In this document: positions 59,972 to 64,000 of the stretch, piece after piece
How positions within the stretch are numbered: position 1 is the first letter of the stretch
Layout: each line of letters starts with the position of its first letter
Origin: an uncultured Poribacteria bacterium
GTDB taxonomy: Bacteria > Poribacteria > WGA-4E > WGA-3G
Assembly (NCBI GenBank): GCA_951828385.1
Contig: OX639973.1
Coordinates: 4,021,200-4,085,199 of the forward strand
Length of the DNA stretch: 64,000 nt
Direction of reading: 5' to 3'
Notes under the pieces: model-generated
Databases searched by the model: none
Seen by the model: only the letters and a program-made list of their open reading frames with translations
Told to the model about the DNA's origin: nothing
Translations under genes and position numbers: made by a program

Positions 59972-62743
59972 CTATTCCTGATATTCTATATGAAGCATTT
60001 GCTGAGGAGCAATCATAAATTTACCATTCCGAACAAGTTTTATGTGAGCGGGTTTAATACAGTCCCCATTTTTATCAAAATAGGTTAGCCCCGTAACGCC
60101 ACCATAGCCGTTCTTATGTGTATCCAACGATGCCAAATAATCGCGGATGAATTTCCGATTTTCGGCAAGGGAAGCATCATGACTATAGGTTTGTTCAATC
60201 GCTTCAGCAATCATACCTATTGCATCGTAAGTTAACGCTGCCCATGTATCAGGGGCAACACCGTACTCTGCATTAAATGTCTGAGCCATTTGCATTGTTT
60301 CTTCACCACTGGCACCGAATGTAAAAGGCGTTGTTAGATAGGTTCCTTCTGCTGCTGTCCCCGCAATCGCGAGAAAATCAGGAGAATCCACACCATCTGC
60401 TCCGAAAAACTGTGCAGTGATACCGGTATCACGCGCCTGTTTGACAATTAGCCCTGCTTCACGATAAAGGCCAAAAATACAGATCAGATCTGGATCGTTC
60501 AATTTGATCCGAGCAAGCTGCGGTCTAAAATCTGTATTATCCCGTGTGTATGCTTCTTCAGCAACAATGTTGAGGTTATTCCGCATAGCGGCTTTGATGA
60601 AACCATTCCGCACTTCATGACCATAACTATCTTCATCAAACAAAATAGCAATTGATCGAAACTCTGTCAAGACATTCTGAATATATTTGGCGATGAACTG
60701 TCCTTGAAAATTGTCACTGTATATATTCCGAAACATCCAGTCACTTCCTTCAACAACAGTCACATTGGTTGAACTTGGAGACAGTGCCACAAGACCGACA
60801 CGTTGGTAGATAGGTTTACCAGCCAAAGAGCATGCACTGTTGAAATGCCCAACAACAGCGAGAACGTGTTTATCAGTGGCAAAGCGAGTAGCTACGAGTC
60901 TCGCCTGCCTTTCTATACCGACATCATCCCCAAAAGTAAGAGTTAACTTTATACCGTTGATCCCACCGGCTGCATTGATTTCTTTCGCTTTGAATTCAGC
61001 ACCGTGTTTAATCATCTCCCCGAATGCCGCGGCAATGCCTGTAAAAGGACCTGCCACAGCAATCTTTAGTTCTTTCTCTCGATTTTGTTCTCCTCTTTGG
61101 AATTGTTCTGATTTGGAAGTTAACGGTTTAAGATTCACGGAGGAGACCACTGTGTCAAACTGCGATTCCCAAGCATCCCGCTTAACAGTTCCTTTCTCAA
61201 CACCTAACACCAATAAACCAGCATTCTGCAGTGTGCTATTCTCACGAATCTTTTGGAGGAAATCAGCGGTTTCTAAGCCTACTTCTGCGGCAGCGTGTGT
61301 TGCATCCAGCGGTCCTTCAAACTGTTTGACTAACTGCTGTATCGGTTCGCTTCCACCGAAGACTCCGCCAGCAGCTTCAATCGCCTTGCGATAACGCGCA
61401 ATATCCTGGCGGACGAGGCTCTCTATCTCTGATTTTTCTGCATAGAGACGCAACGCCTGTGCTTTGTCGTAAGATGGGTTTAGATTCTGTTCAATCACCG
61501 GACGTACCTGATCTTCAAAGGTTTTCATCCCTTCTGTGTGGCACCCCATGCAGGAGAGTCCGTTACGGACAACTGGATCTCTCGCACCAGCGTTTGAGAC
61601 GATGTTAATCGGTGCTTCATCAAGTCGTTCACCTGTGGCAGTGGAGAGATAGTACGCCTGTAATCCGTTGGGGAGATTGAAGATTATCTCGCCGCCGTCA
61701 TGCGTGAAATTGAGCGGATGTGTGAAGATGTTCTGTGTACCGACATTCCCTGCGAAGTCGTAGGATTTCCAATATGCGCCGTATCGGGATTTATGGCGTT
61801 CTACAATGCGGTTGTTGACTGATACGCCAGACTCGTTAAAACCTGCACGCCAGACACGGACACCGGGTGCATTCCTTAAGTTTCCTGCGACATCCACCTC
61901 AAGCCGTGTTTCTAATTCCTTGTCGGTTTTCGGTAGGTCGAGAATCTCATGATAGAGCGGGGGTAATGAAGCAGTAGCGATGAACCAGTCGGCGCGGACG
62001 AACGGCAGCTCACAGTTCGTTTCTTGGCATAACGTTGTATATGTTGAAGACGTTAACTGCACACCGTAAGGGTACGCCTGCTCGATCTTATACCACTTAT
62101 CGCTTTTGATGTCCCATTCGTAATGCCGTAAGTCAATGTAGAAGATTGTTTGCTCTTGGTCGATGGGTGTCGGCTTGATGACCTCGGCACCCCACGAGAG
62201 ACTGTTCACCAATTTGGATAAGGCATTCCGATAGGCGCGGAGGTTTTCATCGCTTGCACCGGCGTTGTATAGGTGTGTCAGTGTGAAATAACGTGCAAAG
62301 GAACGATCAAAGGCAGTGAGCGATGTCACATGGGTATGGATGGATTTGAGCATCGCCTCGGTTGTGATGAAGCGGCGTTTGGGTTTGGGAATCGCCTCCC
62401 AGTCTGGCGCGCCTGCTTCAATCCAACGGCGGATTGTGGCGATTGCTTCGGGATCCAATGGTTCTTGTCCCAATGGCATCTGTGAACCTGGGTCTGTATC
62501 GCCGAGCAGCCGCAGGTAGAGTTCGGAGGCATCGGGTTGCCCCGGTATGACGGAGCGATCTTCGATTAAGTCTTTATGCTTCATCGTAAGGACATCGCTA
62601 TAGGATCCGAATTCGCCGTGGCAATCGAGGCAGTGTTGCTCAAAGATAGCGAACGCTTGTTGCGCCAATGGCTGTTGTGCATAGACAACCTGCTGGCTTA
62701 CGATTAATATCTGTAGGCAAATGATTGTGTAAATGGTTTTCAT
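59972..62743 (-). CDS. Two-haem cytochrome c region fused to a branched-chain amino acid-type binding domain
   Basis: 923 residues. A signal peptide (MKTIYTIICLQILIVSQQVV) precedes a planctomycete-type cytochrome c with C38-L-D-C41-H42 and MPLGQEPLDPEAIATIRRWI. A middle region (about 130-390) is of a type found in cytochrome-containing Poribacteria/planctomycete proteins, and a second haem site C398-M-G-C401-H402 follows. From about 555 to the end is a Peripla_BP_6 domain: LKIAVAGPFTGIAAAFGEMI, KEINAAGGINGIKLTLTFGD, DPDLICIFGLYREAGLIVK, WAALTYDAIGMIAEAIEQ. This could couple ligand binding to electron transfer or redox state. No ABC transporter genes are adjacent. Intact ORF. Confidence 0.85.
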   Translation of the reverse strand: MKTIYTIICLQILIVSQQVVYAQQPLAQQAFAIFEQHCLDCHGEFGSYSDVLTMKHKDLIEDRSVIPGQPDASELYLRLLGDTDPGSQMPLGQEPLDPEAIATIRRWIEAGAPDWEAIPKPKRRFITTEAMLKSIHTHVTSLTAFDRSFARYFTLTHLYNAGASDENLRAYRNALSKLVNSLSWGAEVIKPTPIDQEQTIFYIDLRHYEWDIKSDKWYKIEQAYPYGVQLTSSTYTTLCQETNCELPFVRADWFIATASLPPLYHEILDLPKTDKELETRLEVDVAGNLRNAPGVRVWRAGFNESGVSVNNRIVERHKSRYGAYWKSYDFAGNVGTQNIFTHPLNFTHDGGEIIFNLPNGLQAYYLSTATGERLDEAPINIVSNAGARDPVVRNGLSCMGCHTEGMKTFEDQVRPVIEQNLNPSYDKAQALRLYAEKSEIESLVRQDIARYRKAIEAAGGVFGGSEPIQQLVKQFEGPLDATHAAAEVGLETADFLQKIRENSTLQNAGLLVLGVEKGTVKRDAWESQFDTVVSSVNLKPLTSKSEQFQRGEQNREKELKIAVAGPFTGIAAAFGEMIKHGAEFKAKEINAAGGINGIKLTLTFGDDVGIERQARLVATRFATDKHVLAVVGHFNSACSLAGKPIYQRVGLVALSPSSTNVTVVEGSDWMFRNIYSDNFQGQFIAKYIQNVLTEFRSIAILFDEDSYGHEVRNGFIKAAMRNNLNIVAEEAYTRDNTDFRPQLARIKLNDPDLICIFGLYREAGLIVKQARDTGITAQFFGADGVDSPDFLAIAGTAAEGTYLTTPFTFGASGEETMQMAQTFNAEYGVAPDTWAALTYDAIGMIAEAIEQTYSHDASLAENRKFIRDYLASLDTHKNGYGGVTGLTYFDKNGDCIKPAHIKLVRNGKFMIAPQQMLHIEYQE

Positions 62744-62764
62744 ATCTGCTCCAAAGATAGTTAT

Positions 62765-63008
62765 TATAGTAAAACCTATAGTTAATTGTGCACTCTCAAA
62801 CAGTCTGAATACCTATAACAGGCATTCAGACTGGCACAAACTGGAAGTTTATGCTACAAAGATGTCCATTTATTTATCGGCTTCACTATAATTGCCAGAA
62901 CGGGCAATAATGCACGTCGCATTTGGGCGAGTACGCCGCAGAATTGCCCTACTACGAACGAGTATTTGTTAAAGGATAGGTGCCTACATAATTCTAAGTT
63001 TTACTATA
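62765..63008. repeat. MITE-like element 2 with 11-bp terminal inverted repeats
   Basis: TATAGTAAAAC (62765-62775) and GTTTTACTATA (62998-63008) are perfect inverted repeats 244 bp apart end to end. Inside are a hairpin with 10-base arms (CAGTCTGAAT/ATTCAGACTG, 62801-62832) and the core shared with element 1 (ATAATGCAC, then GGGCGAGTACGCCGCAGAAT). It fills most of the 352-bp gap between two genes; no ORF is present in the gap. Confidence 0.6.
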
Positions 63009-63095
63009 AATTTCCAGTTCTTCACACAGCTTAAACACTTTTACGTTTTTCTTTCATAACGGGTGGTTCGTCCCCTTACTGTCCATTAATTAGTA

Positions 63096-64000
63096 CTAAG
63101 GCGTTACAGCCTTGACACAACGGAAACCGCGAGCATTGTTCGTGATTTTTGGCGTGAACCTTGTGCGATCGGAAACCCGCACAAACTTGGCGTTACTTAC
63201 CCAAGAGCCGCCGCGTAACACACGGACGGTTTTAACGTTTGTCCAGTCGGATACGATATTATCCATAGTTCCACCGGCAAGTGGGTTATGGCTTGGAGAA
63301 ATAGCGTAAAAGTCGGGATTGTATTCATCAAGGCACCATTCCCAGACGTTGCCTGCCATATCGTATAAGCCGCTTCTGTCCGGGGGATACGTTCCGACGG
63401 GTGTCGTATCGCCGACAGTTTCACCATAGTTTGCTGTGTTGGCATTCATGGTACGCCAAGCCCCCCGCGCGGCGCTCTCCCATTCTGCTTCTGTCGGCAG
63501 GCGTTTCCCGCGCCACTCTGCATAAGCCATTGCTGCGTACCAACTGACATAAACAACGGGGTGGTTGCCTTTGTCGGGTGGGTAATCATTTCCATTCCAA
63601 TGCTTCAGATAATCTCCGTCGTGGTATTTTTTTGGGATACGATTTTTCTGCCACTGTGGGTTCGCATCAATAAATTCCTTGTATTGTGCATTTGTCGTTT
63701 CGTATGTGTCCATATAGAACGCATCCAAGTGGACGTTGTGCTGTGGCTTCTCATCAGTTTCGGCATCTTTGTCCCAATTGTCGCTTCCCATCCTAAAAAA
63801 TCTGCCTGCCCGAAAGAACGCCATATCCGGTGGGATTGGACTTAGCGGATCTGCCACATCTCGAAGTTTACCTTCTATCATTCTAAGATGTCTCTTGGTT
63901 GCTTTATCGCGGTCATATACAACTTTACCGCCCTTAATCTCCCGCCTAATATAAGTAATAGAGACGGTGTTGCTGAACGCATCAGCTAAAGCAACTTCCT
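63096..64000 (-). CDS. SUMF1/FGE-like domain protein, 5' partial
   Basis: The frame is open to the right edge, so the N terminus is missing; ATG at 63881 is internal (upstream in-frame ADAFSNTVSITYIRREIKGG looks coding). The sulfatase-modifying-factor fold is clear: MAFFRAGRFFRMGSDNW, DAFYMDTYETTNAQYKEF, VSWYAAMAYAEWRGKRLPTE, GLYDMAGNVWEWCLDEY, RVLRGGSWVSNAKFVRVSDR and NARGFRCVKA. True formylglycine-generating enzymes have two cysteines after GGSF/W (C-x4-C); here those positions are Ser and Val. Sulfatase activation is therefore unlikely, and a binding or other enzymatic role, as in many SUMF1-like proteins, is more probable. Confidence 0.88.
   Translation of the reverse strand, partial: EVALADAFSNTVSITYIRREIKGGKVVYDRDKATKRHLRMIEGKLRDVADPLSPIPPDMAFFRAGRFFRMGSDNWDKDAETDEKPQHNVHLDAFYMDTYETTNAQYKEFIDANPQWQKNRIPKKYHDGDYLKHWNGNDYPPDKGNHPVVYVSWYAAMAYAEWRGKRLPTEAEWESAARGAWRTMNANTANYGETVGDTTPVGTYPPDRSGLYDMAGNVWEWCLDEYNPDFYAISPSHNPLAGGTMDNIVSDWTNVKTVRVLRGGSWVSNAKFVRVSDRTRFTPKITNNARGFRCVKAVTP

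Noticed and set aside
1-64000. tRNA, rRNA or riboswitch genes
   Set aside because: No cloverleaf, conserved rRNA segment or known riboswitch core was recognised in the gaps by eye; a covariance-model search would be needed to exclude them.

Overview
The window looks like a chromosomal stretch of a Candidatus Poribacteria-type genome. This is inferred from gene content, not from a marker gene: secreted proteins with type I dockerin repeats (21935-22765, 35608-38151), planctomycete-type cytochrome c modules, a SUMF1-like domain, an enolase-superfamily dehydratase beside a Gfo/Idh/MocA oxidoreductase, and many TPR and lipoprotein genes. No rRNA, tRNA or CRISPR array was seen. Most genes from 1 to 43.8 kb are on the minus strand; plus-strand genes lie between 44.2 and 55.0 kb.

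Left part (1-9.4 kb): one minus-strand operon. It begins with an ECF sigma factor fused to an M61-like peptidase/PDZ protein that has lost its zinc-binding residues. Next come a translationally coupled paralogue that keeps the zinc site but lacks the sigma domain, two ABC-2 permeases, and a secreted protein sharing a domain with the two peptidase-like proteins. From 9.6 to 15 kb there are small membrane proteins, a voltage-gated K+ channel, an IS4-like element with a hairpin over its transposase start, and a patch of small degenerate or frameshifted genes. From 15 to 21 kb lies a complete RND efflux operon (TolC, adaptor, pump).

Middle part (21-43.8 kb): exported proteins, including a cohesin-dockerin protein, a family 3 binding lipoprotein, an EEP hydrolase lipoprotein, a four-gene operon (coiled-coil lipoprotein, TPR, double vWA, LamG) and a dockerin-tagged putative metallopeptidase. 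A roughly 1.5 kb segment is duplicated 14.1 kb apart (26.1 and 40.2 kb). Gene debris (a decapitated DNA methyltransferase, a truncated cytochrome c) lies at 33.6-34.5 kb. At 41.8-43.8 kb three small ORFs precede a branched-chain-type binding protein, with a good promoter and an A-tract in front. Five apparent frameshifts in the window all fall at mononucleotide runs, so consensus sequencing error is as likely as decay.

Right part (44-64 kb): a 1135-residue orphan with a five-cysteine cluster and a winged-helix end, an enolase/MocA divergent pair, a Rieske-cytochrome b pair, an orphan DNA methyltransferase, a TPR lipoprotein whose start overlaps a divergent amidohydrolase, a nitroreductase, and then the two most interesting loci. 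One is a coupled pair made of an FRG-TPR-target-recognition-domain protein and a RecF/SMC-like ATPase, resembling a defence module. The other is a 923-residue fusion of a two-haem cytochrome c region to a branched-chain amino-acid-type binding domain. The window ends inside a SUMF1-like gene. Two short elements with 11-bp terminal inverted repeats (47.7 and 62.8 kb) share a common core and look like non-autonomous mobile elements.
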